A DNA stretch of 64,000 nt from Polyangiaceae bacterium (GCA_025936115.1 JAICTZ010000010.1:124001-188000); one strand, 5' to 3'. Shown: positions 19,692-28,439, counted from the first letter of the stretch. Notes: a model not told the origin generated them from the letters alone. Numbers and translations are program-made.

Positions 19692-21080
19692 ATGCAACTC
19701 GCGCGGCTCATCGGACCCGACTTGCTTGCCCTGGCCGAGGAAAATCCCGCCGAGGTCGCAGAGCTCGTCGACGAGATTCATCCCGAAGACGTGGCGCAGA
19801 TCGTGGCCGAGCTCGAGGACGAGCAGGCGCGCAGCCTGCTCACCGCGCTCCCCACCGACTACGCCGCGCAAGTGCTGGCACGTCTGGACGAGGAGCGACA
19901 GGGTCGCCTGGCCGAGCTCCTCGGCGCGCGTTCCGTCGCGGCCATCGCCACGGAGATGCCGGCCGACGACCGCGCCGACTTCTTCAGCGTGCTGCCCGAC
20001 TCCGTCGGTGATCCGGCGTTCGAGGAGCTCGAGCGCGTCGCACCGCAAGCGGCCGAGGAAGTCGAGGAGATCCAGAGCTTCCCCGAAAAGTCGGCCGGCC
20101 GCTGGATGACGACCGACTACATCGCGGTCGACTCGACGCTGCGCCTCGGCGTCGCCATCGAAGAGATCCGCGCCAAAGCGGCGGACGCCGAGACGGTGGA
20201 GACCATCTACGTCACCGACCAACCGGGACACCTGATCGGTACGCTCAGCCTGCGGCAACTGCTCTTGTCCAAGCCGAACGAGCTCGTCAGCGAGGTCATG
20301 CACGGCAACCCCATTTCCGTGCCCTCCGACATGGATCAGGAGGAAGTCGCCAAGCTCATCGCCAATTACGATTTGCACACGCTGCCCGTCGTCGACCAGC
20401 AGGGCTCGCTGCTCGGCGTCATCACGTCCGACGACGTGCTCGACGTCATTCGCGAAGAGACCGCCGAAGACATGGAGAAGATGGGCGGCATGGAGGCGCT
20501 CGACGCGCCGTACCTGAAGATCGCCTTCGGACGCATGGTGAAGAAGCGCGCGAGCTGGCTCGCCGCGCTGTTCCTCGGCGAGATGCTGACGGCCACGGCC
20601 ATGGCCTACTTCGAGGACGAAATCGCGCGCGCCGTCGTGCTCGCCATGTTCGTGCCGCTCATCATTTCGAGCGGCGGCAACTCGGGCTCACAAGCTTCGA
20701 CGCTCGTGATTCGCGCCATGGCGCTCGACGAAGTGAAGCTCAAAGACGTGTGGCGCGTGGTCCGGCGCGAGCTCGCGGCGGGACTCGTGCTCGGCACCGT
20801 GCTCGGTACGATCGGCTTTTTCCGCATCGTGGTCTGGCAGACGTTCAGCCCGCTCTACGGGAAACACTACATGCTCGTCGCGATCACCGTGTTCGGCAGC
20901 CTCGTCGGCGTCGTGACGTTCGGTACGCTCGCGGGGGCTTTTCTCCCCTTCACGCTGCGCAAACTCGGCTTCGATCCGGCGAGTGCTTCGGCGCCGTTCG
21001 TCGCGACGCTGGTCGACGTGACGGGCCTCGTCATCTACTTCACGATGGCGAGCATCGTCTTGCACGGCACGCTCTTGTAG
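19692..21080 (+). CDS. mgtE: magnesium transporter MgtE
   Basis: A 462-residue MgtE-family Mg2+ channel/transporter. The cytoplasmic N domain (about 15-125) is built of helical repeats (DEIHPEDVAQIVAELEDEQA). Two CBS domains follow (about 135-255; LIGTLSLRQLLLS and LLGVITSDDVLDVI). The membrane part (about 280-460) has five hydrophobic segments, with the conserved FVPLIISSGGNSGSQAST motif of the ion pathway. The CBS/N domains gate the pore according to internal Mg2+. A GTG at 19662 is an alternative start adding ten residues. Confidence 0.95.
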   Translation: MQLARLIGPDLLALAEENPAEVAELVDEIHPEDVAQIVAELEDEQARSLLTALPTDYAAQVLARLDEERQGRLAELLGARSVAAIATEMPADDRADFFSVLPDSVGDPAFEELERVAPQAAEEVEEIQSFPEKSAGRWMTTDYIAVDSTLRLGVAIEEIRAKAADAETVETIYVTDQPGHLIGTLSLRQLLLSKPNELVSEVMHGNPISVPSDMDQEEVAKLIANYDLHTLPVVDQQGSLLGVITSDDVLDVIREETAEDMEKMGGMEALDAPYLKIAFGRMVKKRASWLAALFLGEMLTATAMAYFEDEIARAVVLAMFVPLIISSGGNSGSQASTLVIRAMALDEVKLKDVWRVVRRELAAGLVLGTVLGTIGFFRIVVWQTFSPLYGKHYMLVAITVFGSLVGVVTFGTLAGAFLPFTLRKLGFDPASASAPFVATLVDVTGLVIYFTMASIVLHGTLL

Positions 21081-21283
21081 CGGCCCGCGTCACGGTCCGT
21101 GGAGCGGCGCGTCGGGACGACGCCGGCCGCTCTGCTCGGCCCGTAGCGGCGCGAGCCGAGGCGCGGCTGCGGAATCGGTCACGCTGCCGTAGGAGAGTAG
21201 TTTTTCCGGGGGAAGCGGCCCGCCTCGCGTGACACCCGGCGCGGACGACGAATTCGCGCATTTTCTGCAGGAACGCGCGCGCG

Positions 21284-21311
21284 TTGACATATTAGCAAAT
21301 GCTGATACATT
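21284..21311 (+). promoter_or_regulatory. promoter with embedded ArsR-type operator
   Basis: A perfect -35 box TTGACA (21284-21289) is followed after 16 nt by TACATT (21306-21311), four of six matches to -10. Between and across them is ATTAGCAAATGCTGAT (21291-21306), an inverted repeat of two 7-nt arms with one mismatch, the shape of known ArsR/SmtB operators. It lies just upstream of the ArsR start at 21321, so autorepression of the ArsR-SRPBCC operon is likely. The 200 bases upstream of it hold no gene. Confidence 0.6.
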
Positions 21312-21320
21312 GGCTGCTCG

Positions 21321-21656
21321 ATGTCGCGCGGCGTGAGCTCCGAGAACGTTTTTCAGGCGATTGCGTGCCCCACGCGTCGCGCACTGATCGACGCGCTCGC
21401 TCGCGGTGAGAAGCATGTCTCGAGCCTGGTCGCCGCCGTCAACGTCTCGCAATCGGCGGTGAGCCAACAGCTCGCCGTGCTCAAGAGCGCCGGGCTCGTC
21501 GACGAACGCGCGGAAGGGCGGTTTCGTTATTATCGTTTGCGCGCGCAGCCGCTCGGCGAAGTCGACGTCTGGCTCAACCGCTACCGCGCGCAAATCGAGC
21601 GACGCCTGGACGCGCTCGGCGACGTACTCGACGCGCTACCCGACGAGGAGCCATGA
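21321..21656 (+). CDS. ArsR-family transcriptional regulator
   Basis: A 111-residue winged-helix repressor. The start VFQAIACPTRRALIDALARG, recognition helix SQSAVSQQLAVLKSAGLVDERAEGR and wing 'FRYYRLRAQPL' match the ArsR subgroup that is paired with AHSA1/SRPBCC proteins rather than metal sensors; no metal-binding CxC is present. It overlaps the next gene by 4 nt (ATGA) and has a candidate operator in its promoter. A second regulator of this kind lies on the opposite strand at 22798. Confidence 0.93.
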   Translation: MSRGVSSENVFQAIACPTRRALIDALARGEKHVSSLVAAVNVSQSAVSQQLAVLKSAGLVDERAEGRFRYYRLRAQPLGEVDVWLNRYRAQIERRLDALGDVLDALPDEEP

Positions 21657-22120
21657 CCGACATCCGCATCACGCGCGACTACCCGCATGCACCCGCCAAG
21701 GTTTGGCGCGCCCTCACCGACCCCGCGCTGATTGCGCTCTGGGCCATGCGGCCCGAAGGGTTTTTGCCCGTGGTGGGTACACGCTGCCGCTTCGTCGGCA
21801 AGCCACAGCCGGGTTGGCGCGGCTTCGTCGAATGCGAAGTGCTCGAGGTGCGAGCGCCCGAGACGCTGCTCTACTCCTGGGTCGGCAACGAGGGCGACGC
21901 GCCGAGCTACGTCCGCTACACGCTCGAACCACGCACCGGCGGCACGCGGCTCATCTTCGAGCACACGGGATTCAGCGGCGTGAGCGGCTTTCTGCTCGCC
22001 AAGTTCGTCATGACGCCCGGCTGGAAAAAGACGTTCGACGGCCTCTTTCCCCGCGTGCTCGGCCAGCTCGACGAGCGCGGCGAGCTCCGGCCGGAGAGCA
22101 CACTCACCCCGCTCTACTGA
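21653..22120 (+). CDS. SRPBCC (AHSA1-like) domain protein
   Basis: A 155-residue single-domain protein of the START/Bet v1-like SRPBCC fold. It shows the usual opening of AHSA1 proteins (ITRDYPHAPAKVWRALTDP), a central strand set (LLYSWVGNEG) and the end helix with GWKKTFDGLF. Such proteins bind small hydrophobic ligands in a cavity; the ligand is unknown. It is translationally coupled to the ArsR regulator and is probably controlled by it. Confidence 0.9.
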   Translation: MTDIRITRDYPHAPAKVWRALTDPALIALWAMRPEGFLPVVGTRCRFVGKPQPGWRGFVECEVLEVRAPETLLYSWVGNEGDAPSYVRYTLEPRTGGTRLIFEHTGFSGVSGFLLAKFVMTPGWKKTFDGLFPRVLGQLDERGELRPESTLTPLY

Positions 22121-22159
22121 GCTCGCTCGTTTCGAACCCACGAGTTCTGGAGGTACCCC

Positions 22160-22720
22160 ATGGTGAAACTCTCTTCTTTCATGACGCTATCGCTCGACGG
22201 TTACTACTCGCGGCCCGACGGCGACCTCGGCTTTGCTCATCGTCGCGATCCCGAGTTCGACGCGTTCGTCGCCGATAACGCCCGCTCGGGCGGCAACCTG
22301 CTCTTCGGCCGCGTCACCTACGAAATGATGCTCGCCTACTGGCCGACTCCCGCCGCGCGCGCGGACCTGCCCGTCGTGGCGGAGGGCATGAACCGAGCTT
22401 CCAAATTCGTCGTATCGCGTACGCTCGAAAACGCGAGCTGGCAGAACACGACCGTCCTCAAGGGTTCACTCGTGAGCGAAATCGAGCAGCTCAAGCGCGA
22501 CGCAAAGCAGCCCATCGTGATTCTCGGCAGCGCGAGCCTCGTGACAGAGCTCTCGGACGCAGGTCTAATCGACGAATATCAAATCGTGCTCGCCCCCGTT
22601 GCCCTCGGCGCGGGTCGTTCGCTCTTCGCGGGCATGAAGCGCGAGCTGTCGCTTCACTTGAACGAAACGCGGAAGTTCTCGAACGGGAACGTCTTCCTGC
22701 GCTACGCCAAGGCACGCTGA
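22160..22720 (+). CDS. RibD C-terminal / dihydrofolate-reductase-like protein
   Basis: A 186-residue protein of the DHFR-like fold. It starts VKLSSFMTLSLDGYYSRPDGDL and has LLFGRVTYEMM and IVILGSASLVTELSDAGLIDEYQIVLAPVALGAGRSLF, the hallmarks of the RibD-C family reductases (usually NADPH-dependent, substrate often unknown). It has a strong GGAGG ribosome site and lies 39 nt after the SRPBCC gene, so it is probably in the ArsR operon. Confidence 0.92.
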   Translation: MVKLSSFMTLSLDGYYSRPDGDLGFAHRRDPEFDAFVADNARSGGNLLFGRVTYEMMLAYWPTPAARADLPVVAEGMNRASKFVVSRTLENASWQNTTVLKGSLVSEIEQLKRDAKQPIVILGSASLVTELSDAGLIDEYQIVLAPVALGAGRSLFAGMKRELSLHLNETRKFSNGNVFLRYAKAR

Positions 22721-22797
22721 CGGGCATGCTGCGCACAAGGGCGTTTCCCTGCGTGCCCGTAAACGTGCCCGTAAACGTGCCCGCCAAGCCGCCAGCG

Positions 22798-23145
22798 TCA
22801 GGTCTCCTCGACGAACGCCCGCAGGCGTCCGAGCGCCAGATCCCAATGCGCCGAAACGTCGTCGAGGTAGCCCCGCGCGGACTCCAGTCTTCCGGGCGTA
22901 AGCTCCCAGATGCTCTCGCGGCCGCGGCGCGTGTCACGTGCGAGACCCGCGACGGCGAGCGCCCGCAGGTGTTTCGTGATCGCTTGGCGCGTGACGCTCG
23001 CCCCGGCCGAAAGCTCGGCGATCGAGCGCGGGCCTTCGCTCGCGAGCCTCGAGACGAGCGCGAGCCGCGTCTCGTCGCCGAGCGCCGCGAACACGAGCGC
23101 GGCGCTCGCCACTTTGCGCGCGGCGGCGTTAGGCGCCCGCGACAT
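22798..23145 (-). CDS. ArsR-family transcriptional regulator
   Basis: A 115-residue winged-helix repressor, with LVFAALGDETRLALVSRLA, recognition helix VTRQAITKHLRALAVAGLA and a wing 'RRGRESIWELTPGRLE'. It is the ArsR subtype paired with SRPBCC proteins. The start MSRAPN at 23145 overlaps the end of the upstream SRPBCC gene by 17 nt, so the two are one operon. It probably binds the GCAACC repeats upstream of that operon. Confidence 0.92.
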   Translation of the reverse strand: MSRAPNAAARKVASAALVFAALGDETRLALVSRLASEGPRSIAELSAGASVTRQAITKHLRALAVAGLARDTRRGRESIWELTPGRLESARGYLDDVSAHWDLALGRLRAFVEET

Positions 23146-23593
23146 AGCGCTCGATGTTCTTGAGCTGGGCGCTCCAGCCACCGTCGTTCATCCGAAATGC
23201 TTCGACGCGGCGTCCCGCCGGAATGTGCTCGAAGCCCGACTCCACGATGCTGAGCTCGGTGCCGCCTGCCGTGTCGCTCAGTCGGAATTCGACGAGCGTC
23301 ATCGGTTCCGCCGAATAGTCGTGCTTCGCGTCGATGGCGTATGGGTGCCAGCGGTACGAAAATAGCTGCTCCGGCTCGACGCGCTCGACGCGGAGCTCGA
23401 CCGCGAGGTGCTCGTAGCCCGGCGTCGTGATCCTGCCGTGGATGGTCTTGCCGGCCTCGAACGGTCCTTCGAGCTGCATGCCGAACCAGGCACCGAATTG
23501 ACTCGCTTCGGCGAGCGCGCGCCAGACACGCGTCCGCGGCGCCCGTAGTGTCAGATGCTTTTCGATACGATCGGCGGTCGTCGAATGGGTCAT
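23129..23593 (-). CDS. SRPBCC (AHSA1-like) domain protein
   Basis: A 154-residue SRPBCC protein (IEKHLTLRAPRTRVWRALAEASQFGAWFG at the N-terminus; GFEHIPAGRRVEAFRMNDGGW near the end). ATG 23593 has a CAGGAG ribosome site and gives the usual family length; the open frame to 23848 is not needed. It is the first gene of a minus-strand operon with the ArsR regulator at 22798 and mirrors the pair at 21321-22120. Confidence 0.92.
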   Translation of the reverse strand: MTHSTTADRIEKHLTLRAPRTRVWRALAEASQFGAWFGMQLEGPFEAGKTIHGRITTPGYEHLAVELRVERVEPEQLFSYRWHPYAIDAKHDYSAEPMTLVEFRLSDTAGGTELSIVESGFEHIPAGRRVEAFRMNDGGWSAQLKNIERYVAGA

Positions 23594-23617
23594 TTTCTGG
23601 TCTCCTGCGGTTGATTC

Positions 23618-23673
23618 GCAACCGGTTGGTTGCATTCTAAGCCCCGCCTCGACAAACGCAACCCCGAGGTTGC
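23618..23673 (-). promoter_or_regulatory. tandem inverted repeats, candidate ArsR operators
   Basis: The motif GCAACC-N4-GGTTGC occurs twice, at 23618-23633 and 23658-23673, with perfect arms and centres 40 bp apart. Both copies lie 25-80 nt upstream of the SRPBCC start at 23593, where the promoter should be. Two identical dyads about four helical turns apart are typical of binding sites for a dimeric repressor, and the ArsR encoded in the operon is the obvious candidate. Confidence 0.6.
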
Positions 23674-23738
23674 AGAAAGCTCGCCCGCGCCCTCCTGCCT
23701 CGAGAGCCCCGCGGACGTGGTAGCCCTCGAGCTTCTGC

Positions 23739-24974
23739 ATGCAGCGGGTCACGACCTCGACGCTCCTGTTCGTCACCTCCCTCGCGACCTTCGCGTGGTC
23801 GCCCACCGTGCACGCCGCCAAGATCGCCTGCGTCGGCGATAGCATCACGTTCGGCTATGGGCTCAGCGACGCCAACACGCAGAGCTACCCGGCGGTCCTG
23901 CAGAGCCTGCTCGGCGCGAGTCACACCGTGCGTAACTTCGGCGTGAGCGGCACGACGCTTTTGAAGAACGGCGACCGTCCCTACTGGGCGGAAGCGAACT
24001 TCACCGCGAGCGGAGACTTTTCGCCCGACGTCGTGATCGTGATGCTCGGCACCAACGACGCGAAAGCTCAGAACTGGTCGCACGCGAGCGAGTTCACGAG
24101 CGACTACGACGACCTCGTTGCGCACTACCGCGCGCTCGGAGCGCTCGTGTACGTCGCGGCGCCGCCGCCCGTGTACGCTCCGGGCGCGTACAGCATTCCG
24201 CCGGACGTCCTGAACGACGACATCGTCCCCCGCGAGCGGAAAATCGCCGCCGATCTCGGCGCGCCGCTCGTGGATGTGTATCAAGCTCTCAGCGGTAAGC
24301 CCGAGGATTTCCCCGACACCGTGCATCCCAACGCCGACGGTGCTCGCATCATCGCGCAGACGGTCAACGCGGCGCTCGCAAGCTACGGTTTCGGTGGCAA
24401 CGCGAGCGGCGCGGCGGGCGGAGGTGGCAACGGCGGCGGGCGCGCGGGCAACGGCGGCGGGCGCGCGGGCAACGACGGCGGACGCGCGGGCAACGACGGC
24501 GGGCGCAGCAGTTCGGCAGGCGCGAGTCTCGGCGGGATCGGCGCGGCGGGCTCAACCTCGGGAGTGAATGCAGGCGGGTCGAGCGGCGGAGTAGGCCCGC
24601 TCGGTGGCAAGGCTGGAATCGGAGGAGCCGCCACGAGCGCCGGCGCGAGCGGCACGTCGACGGGCGGCCGGGTTTCGGCGGCCGCCGGAGCGAGCGTGAG
24701 CGGCGCGGATTCCGGTGGCAGTCAGAGTGCCGGCGGACGCGCGGGTGCGGCGGGCGCCATCACGTCGGGCGGTGTTTTCAGCGGAATTTCCGGCGCGCCG
24801 GGGTTTGCCGGCGCAGGTGCCGCGAGCATGCCGCGCACGACGACGAGCGATCACACGAACGACGGCTGCGGCTGTCGTATCGAACGCGCTCGAGAGTCGA
24901 GCGTTCGCGCGGCACTGCTCGCCTGCCTCGCGCTGCTCGGGGTCCGGCGACGCAAGCAGCGCGTTCGCGCTTAG
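23739..24974 (+). CDS. secreted GDSL (SGNH) esterase with MYXO-CTERM-like tail
   Basis: A 411-residue secreted hydrolase. After the signal peptide (cleavage near VHAA) comes an SGNH-fold domain (about 27-215) with block I GDSITFG (Ser 35), block III GTND (VIVMLGTNDAK) and block V DTVHPNADG carrying the catalytic Asp and His. A long Gly/Ser/Ala linker follows, then DGCGCR, a hydrophobic helix and an Arg-rich tail (RRRKQR), the plan of the MYXO-CTERM sorting signal, which directs surface attachment in myxobacteria. It probably deacylates glycans or lipids outside the cell. It is divergent from the SRPBCC-ArsR operon. Confidence 0.9.
   Translation: MQRVTTSTLLFVTSLATFAWSPTVHAAKIACVGDSITFGYGLSDANTQSYPAVLQSLLGASHTVRNFGVSGTTLLKNGDRPYWAEANFTASGDFSPDVVIVMLGTNDAKAQNWSHASEFTSDYDDLVAHYRALGALVYVAAPPPVYAPGAYSIPPDVLNDDIVPRERKIAADLGAPLVDVYQALSGKPEDFPDTVHPNADGARIIAQTVNAALASYGFGGNASGAAGGGGNGGGRAGNGGGRAGNDGGRAGNDGGRSSSAGASLGGIGAAGSTSGVNAGGSSGGVGPLGGKAGIGGAATSAGASGTSTGGRVSAAAGASVSGADSGGSQSAGGRAGAAGAITSGGVFSGISGAPGFAGAGAASMPRTTTSDHTNDGCGCRIERARESSVRAALLACLALLGVRRRKQRVRA
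24426..24509 (+). repeat. 21-bp tandem repeat, four copies
   Basis: Four consecutive 21-bp units beginning GGCAACGGCGGCGGGCGCGC encode Gly-Asn-(Gly/Asp)-Gly-Gly-Arg-Ala in the linker of the GDSL esterase. The units differ at two or three positions, so this is an expandable coding repeat, likely to vary in copy number between strains. Confidence 0.8.
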
Positions 24975-25112
24975 CGAACGCACCTTGAGTGGGAAGCTGC
25001 GCGGCACGCCCACACGCGCCGAGCTCTACCCACCTTCGTGTGCTGCGCGCGCCATTACGGCGTAGATGAGCGATGACGCGTGGTACGCTCAGGTGTGGGA
25101 CGGTCGCGGGCC

Positions 25113-26612
25113 ATGACGTATCCGGCGGGCGACGACAAGCAAGCTCACCAGCGCGTGGGCCGCTACGAGATTTTCGATCCCATCGCCGCGGGCGGTATGG
25201 CCACGGTGCACCTTGCGCGCTTGAGCGGCGCCGAAGGCTTTTCGCGCGTCGTCGCCGTCAAGCGCATGCACCCGCATTTTCTGGTCGATCCGGCGTTCAA
25301 GGCGATGTTCATCGCCGAAGCGCGTGTCGCCGCGCGCGTCCGGCATCCGAACGTCGTGCCGATCTTGGACGTGCTCGCCGAAAATGACGAAATCGTCATC
25401 ATCATGGACTACGTGCACGGCGAGTCCCTGATGGCGCTCACGCGTGCGGCGCGCAAATCGGGAACTAGCGTCCCGATCGAGGTCGCGAGCGCCGTAATGG
25501 TCGGCGTGCTCCAGGGCCTGCACGCCGCGCACACCGCACAAGACGAGCAGGGCCGTCCGCTCGGGCTCGTGCACCGTGACGTGTCGCCGCACAACGTGCT
25601 CGTCGGAACCGACGGCGTCGCGCGTGTGCTCGACTTCGGGATCGCCAAAGCCATCCGCGCGCGGGAGGCCCACGGCGATACCGATCCGGGCGTGCTGAAG
25701 GGTAAGTTTTCGTACATCGCGCCCGAGCTGATTCAGGGCGCGTCGCCTTCACCGCAATCGGACTTGTTTTCGGCGTCGGTCGTGTTCTGGGAGCTACTCA
25801 GCGGGACCAAGCTGTTTCAAGGCGTCAACGAGCAGGAACGGCTCGTGCGGATCGTGCAGGGCAACTACGCCTCACCGCGCAGCCTCGCGCCGCACGTGCC
25901 GCAGATCTTGGAGCGCATCGTGATGCGCGGACTCGAGCTCGAACCCGAACAGCGGCACGCCAGCGCTCTCGAGATGGCCATCGAGCTCGAGAACGCCGTG
26001 CCGGTCGCCTCCCAGCGCATCGTGGGTGAGTGGGTCTCGAAGCTCGCCGAGGACGTGCTCGCGCAACGCACGGAGCTGATTCATCAGGTCGAAGCGTCGA
26101 GCATCAGCGTCGTGCGGCGTTCCGTCGCGCCTGGCGCCTCGGGTCCTGCCGTGGTGTCGGCCACGCCGCCCGGCTTCGAAGCGCCGCCTCCCGTCGCCCC
26201 CGAGCTGCGCGCGACGCGAGCGAAACAGCGACGTTTCGGCCTCGGCGTCGCTGCCGTGGCGGGTGTGGTCTTTGTGGTGCTCGGGCTCGTGCTCGCCCTG
26301 CGCTCTCCGGCGCACGACGCGACCACGAGCGCGCACGATGCCGAGGCTGCGCTCCAGGCGACGTCACCTGCGCCGTCGGCAACGTTGCCCGCAGCCAATC
26401 CACCGAACACTGCGCCAGTGACGGCTGCGCCGGCAAAGAGCGCTGCGACGGTCGCCGCTCCCGCGGCCGCTCCGGATGCGACGAGCACCGCCTCGTCCCC
26501 CGCGACGCCACACCACGCACCGAGCACGCGCTCACCAGCTCCCGCAATCACGAAAGGGCCCGCGCATGTCGGGCCCAAACGGCGCGCCGCTTATTTACCC
26601 AATGAGCTTTGA
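25113..26612 (+). CDS. membrane-anchored Ser/Thr protein kinase
   Basis: A 499-residue Hanks-type kinase. The domain (about 18-290) is complete: Gly-rich loop IAAGGMATV (25-32), Lys 50 (VAVKRMHPH), HRD 154-156 (LVHRDVSPHNVLV), DFG 174-176 and APE. A single transmembrane helix at about 375-397 (VAAVAGVVFVVLGLVLAL) is followed by an Ala/Pro/Thr-rich periplasmic tail. Its last 11 nt overlap the TPR/PEGA gene at 26602. The same three-gene order recurs at 38061-41823. An inverted repeat of GGGCCC arms lies near its end, just before the next start. Confidence 0.95.
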   Translation: MTYPAGDDKQAHQRVGRYEIFDPIAAGGMATVHLARLSGAEGFSRVVAVKRMHPHFLVDPAFKAMFIAEARVAARVRHPNVVPILDVLAENDEIVIIMDYVHGESLMALTRAARKSGTSVPIEVASAVMVGVLQGLHAAHTAQDEQGRPLGLVHRDVSPHNVLVGTDGVARVLDFGIAKAIRAREAHGDTDPGVLKGKFSYIAPELIQGASPSPQSDLFSASVVFWELLSGTKLFQGVNEQERLVRIVQGNYASPRSLAPHVPQILERIVMRGLELEPEQRHASALEMAIELENAVPVASQRIVGEWVSKLAEDVLAQRTELIHQVEASSISVVRRSVAPGASGPAVVSATPPGFEAPPPVAPELRATRAKQRRFGLGVAAVAGVVFVVLGLVLALRSPAHDATTSAHDAEAALQATSPAPSATLPAANPPNTAPVTAAPAKSAATVAAPAAAPDATSTASSPATPHHAPSTRSPAPAITKGPAHVGPKRRAAYLPNEL

Positions 26613-27573
26613 GGTGAAGGCCACAACCCTCGCGCTGCTCGTCGCGACGTGCGCGTGGAGCGCGCCGCTACGGGCCGAAAGCGCGGCGCCGGCGAGCGCT
26701 CCGGCCAAGGACGAGAAGACACGCTTCGCGGAGGCGGTACGCCTGTACAAAGCAGGGGATTTTGCGCATGCGCTGCCTGAGTTCGACGCGCTCGCGAGCG
26801 AAACCGGTAGTCCGAACGCGCGGCTGTACGTCGGCTACTGCTACGCCGGGCTCGAGCGACCCGCGGACGCCTACGCGGCGTTCGAGCTCGCTGCACGTGG
26901 CGCCGGCTCCGAGGCACGCTATGCCGAGACACGCACCGCGGCGCTGAGCGAGCTTTCGAACCTCACGTTGCGCATTGCCAAGCTCGTCGTCTCGCCCGTG
27001 GAACAGCCGCCCGGGCTCGTCGTCAAGGTCGACGGCGTCGTGCTCGAGCCCGGAGCATTCGACACGCACCGGGTATTCCCGCCGGGCGACCACCGCGTCG
27101 AAGCGACGGCGACGGGCCACGAGCCCATCGTGCGCGACGTGCACGTCGAGGGCGGCGAAACGAAAACCGTCACGCTGTTTTTCCCGAAGAAGGACGCGGC
27201 GCCCGAGCCTCCGGCGGAGTCGCGCGCGGCGCGCAGCGACGGCTCGGCCCTGCGCACGGCGGGATTCGTCGCGGCCGGCGTCGGCGGCGCGGGCCTCATC
27301 ACCTTCGTCGTCGGCGGGCTCGAAGCGAAGCGCGCGCACGACTCGCTCGAGCAGGCCTGCGGCGCCGCGCCCTGTAGCGACACCGCGCACCAGCGCGCAG
27401 TCGATCGCGGAAAAAGTTGGCAAACGGTCGGGAACGTCGGGCTCGTCGTGGGCAGCATCGGCGTCGCCGCGAGCGCAACGCTGCTCTACTTCGGCTACCG
27501 CAAAGGCGAGTCGAGCGTGAGTGTCGCGCCGGTCGCGGGGGGTGCGCTCTTGCGCGGGGAGGCGCGCTTTTGA
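26602..27573 (+). CDS. TPR/PEGA-type protein with two C-terminal membrane segments
   Basis: A 323-residue exported protein. The signal peptide (ATTLALLVATCAWSAPLRAES) is followed by a TPR-like region (RFAEAVRLYKAGDFAHALPEFDALAS, then ARLYVGYCYAGLERPADAYAAFE), a PEGA-like beta domain (VVKVDGVVLEPGAF ... FPPGDHRVEATATGHEPIVRDV), and two hydrophobic helices near residues 215-235 and 275-295 with a Cys-containing loop between. The plan is the same as that of the gene at 39428. In myxobacteria such proteins are often encoded beside Ser/Thr kinases; their role is unknown. Confidence 0.85.
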   Translation: MSFEVKATTLALLVATCAWSAPLRAESAAPASAPAKDEKTRFAEAVRLYKAGDFAHALPEFDALASETGSPNARLYVGYCYAGLERPADAYAAFELAARGAGSEARYAETRTAALSELSNLTLRIAKLVVSPVEQPPGLVVKVDGVVLEPGAFDTHRVFPPGDHRVEATATGHEPIVRDVHVEGGETKTVTLFFPKKDAAPEPPAESRAARSDGSALRTAGFVAAGVGGAGLITFVVGGLEAKRAHDSLEQACGAAPCSDTAHQRAVDRGKSWQTVGNVGLVVGSIGVAASATLLYFGYRKGESSVSVAPVAGGALLRGEARF

Positions 27574-28439
27574 CGCGTGCGCGCTCACGCCGGCAGCTCG
27601 AGGCGATCGGCGTCGCCGCGCTCGCGCTCGGCGCCTTCGCGGCGTCTTGCGCCTATGATTTCGATCAATTCGTGCGGGAGCCCGCGGGCGGCGCGCCCTC
27701 GGCGGGACGCGGCGCTGCGGGCGCGTCCGGGCGCGCAGCGAGCGGCGGCACGGCTGGCGCGAGCGAGAGCGGCGGCGCGACCGACGCCGGCGAAGGTGGC
27801 TCGAGTGCCGCCTCCACGAGTGGTACCGGCGGCACGACGGCAGCGGGAGCAGCTGGCCGCGCTCAGGGCGGCGGCGGCATGGGTGGCAAAACGAGCGACG
27901 CTGCGGGCAAGGCGGGCTCGGCCGGCAAGGTCAACGCGGGCGGCCAAGGCGGCGGGGGCAGCGGCGCGCCGGGAGGCGCCGCAGCCGGCGGCAAGCCGAG
28001 CACGAGCTGCAGCGGGACGAGCTACGGCGGCCATTGCTACTTCGCGATCGGCAGCGACATCGGCATCGACTGGCCCTCGGCCGAGAGCATGTGCGAGGCG
28101 TATTCGAGCAAGACACACCTCGTGACCATCACCTCGGCAGACGAGCAAAGCGCGCTCGTGAAAGCGTTCTTTCCGGCGCAAACCGACACGTGGATCGGGC
28201 TGTCGCTCGCGGATCCGAGCCAGTCGCCCGATTCGATTTGCAAGCTGCTTTCCGATCAGTGCCCGTTCGAGTGGATCACGGGTGAGGCACTGAGCTACAC
28301 GGATTGGACCCAGCGCTCGGGCAGCGACAGCGAGCCCAACTACACCGGCTCGTGTGTCAGGCTTGTCGCGGCGGACCAGACCTGGGCGGACACGGGCTGC
28401 ACCGGCTCCAAGTACCGCGCGATTTGCGAAGAAGATTGA
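27570..28439 (+). CDS. C-type-lectin-like lipoprotein
   Basis: A lipoprotein of 289 residues starting at a TTG that overlaps the previous stop (TTGA). The lipobox is LGAFAASC. A Gly/Ala/Ser linker of about 120 residues leads to a C-type lectin-like domain (about 150-289) with CxxxxYGGHCY, the WPSAESMCEAYSSKTHLVTI helix, the WIGLS core and 'QTWADTGCTGSKYRAICE' at the end, including the four usual cysteines. It is probably displayed on the cell surface and may bind sugars or proteins. It is the third gene of the kinase / TPR / lipoprotein operon. Confidence 0.85.
   Translation: MTRARSRRQLEAIGVAALALGAFAASCAYDFDQFVREPAGGAPSAGRGAAGASGRAASGGTAGASESGGATDAGEGGSSAASTSGTGGTTAAGAAGRAQGGGGMGGKTSDAAGKAGSAGKVNAGGQGGGGSGAPGGAAAGGKPSTSCSGTSYGGHCYFAIGSDIGIDWPSAESMCEAYSSKTHLVTITSADEQSALVKAFFPAQTDTWIGLSLADPSQSPDSICKLLSDQCPFEWITGEALSYTDWTQRSGSDSEPNYTGSCVRLVAADQTWADTGCTGSKYRAICEED

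Noticed and set aside
24426..24509. Regular repeats as a CRISPR array
   Set aside because: The units are contiguous with no spacers, are in frame, and encode a Gly-rich linker.
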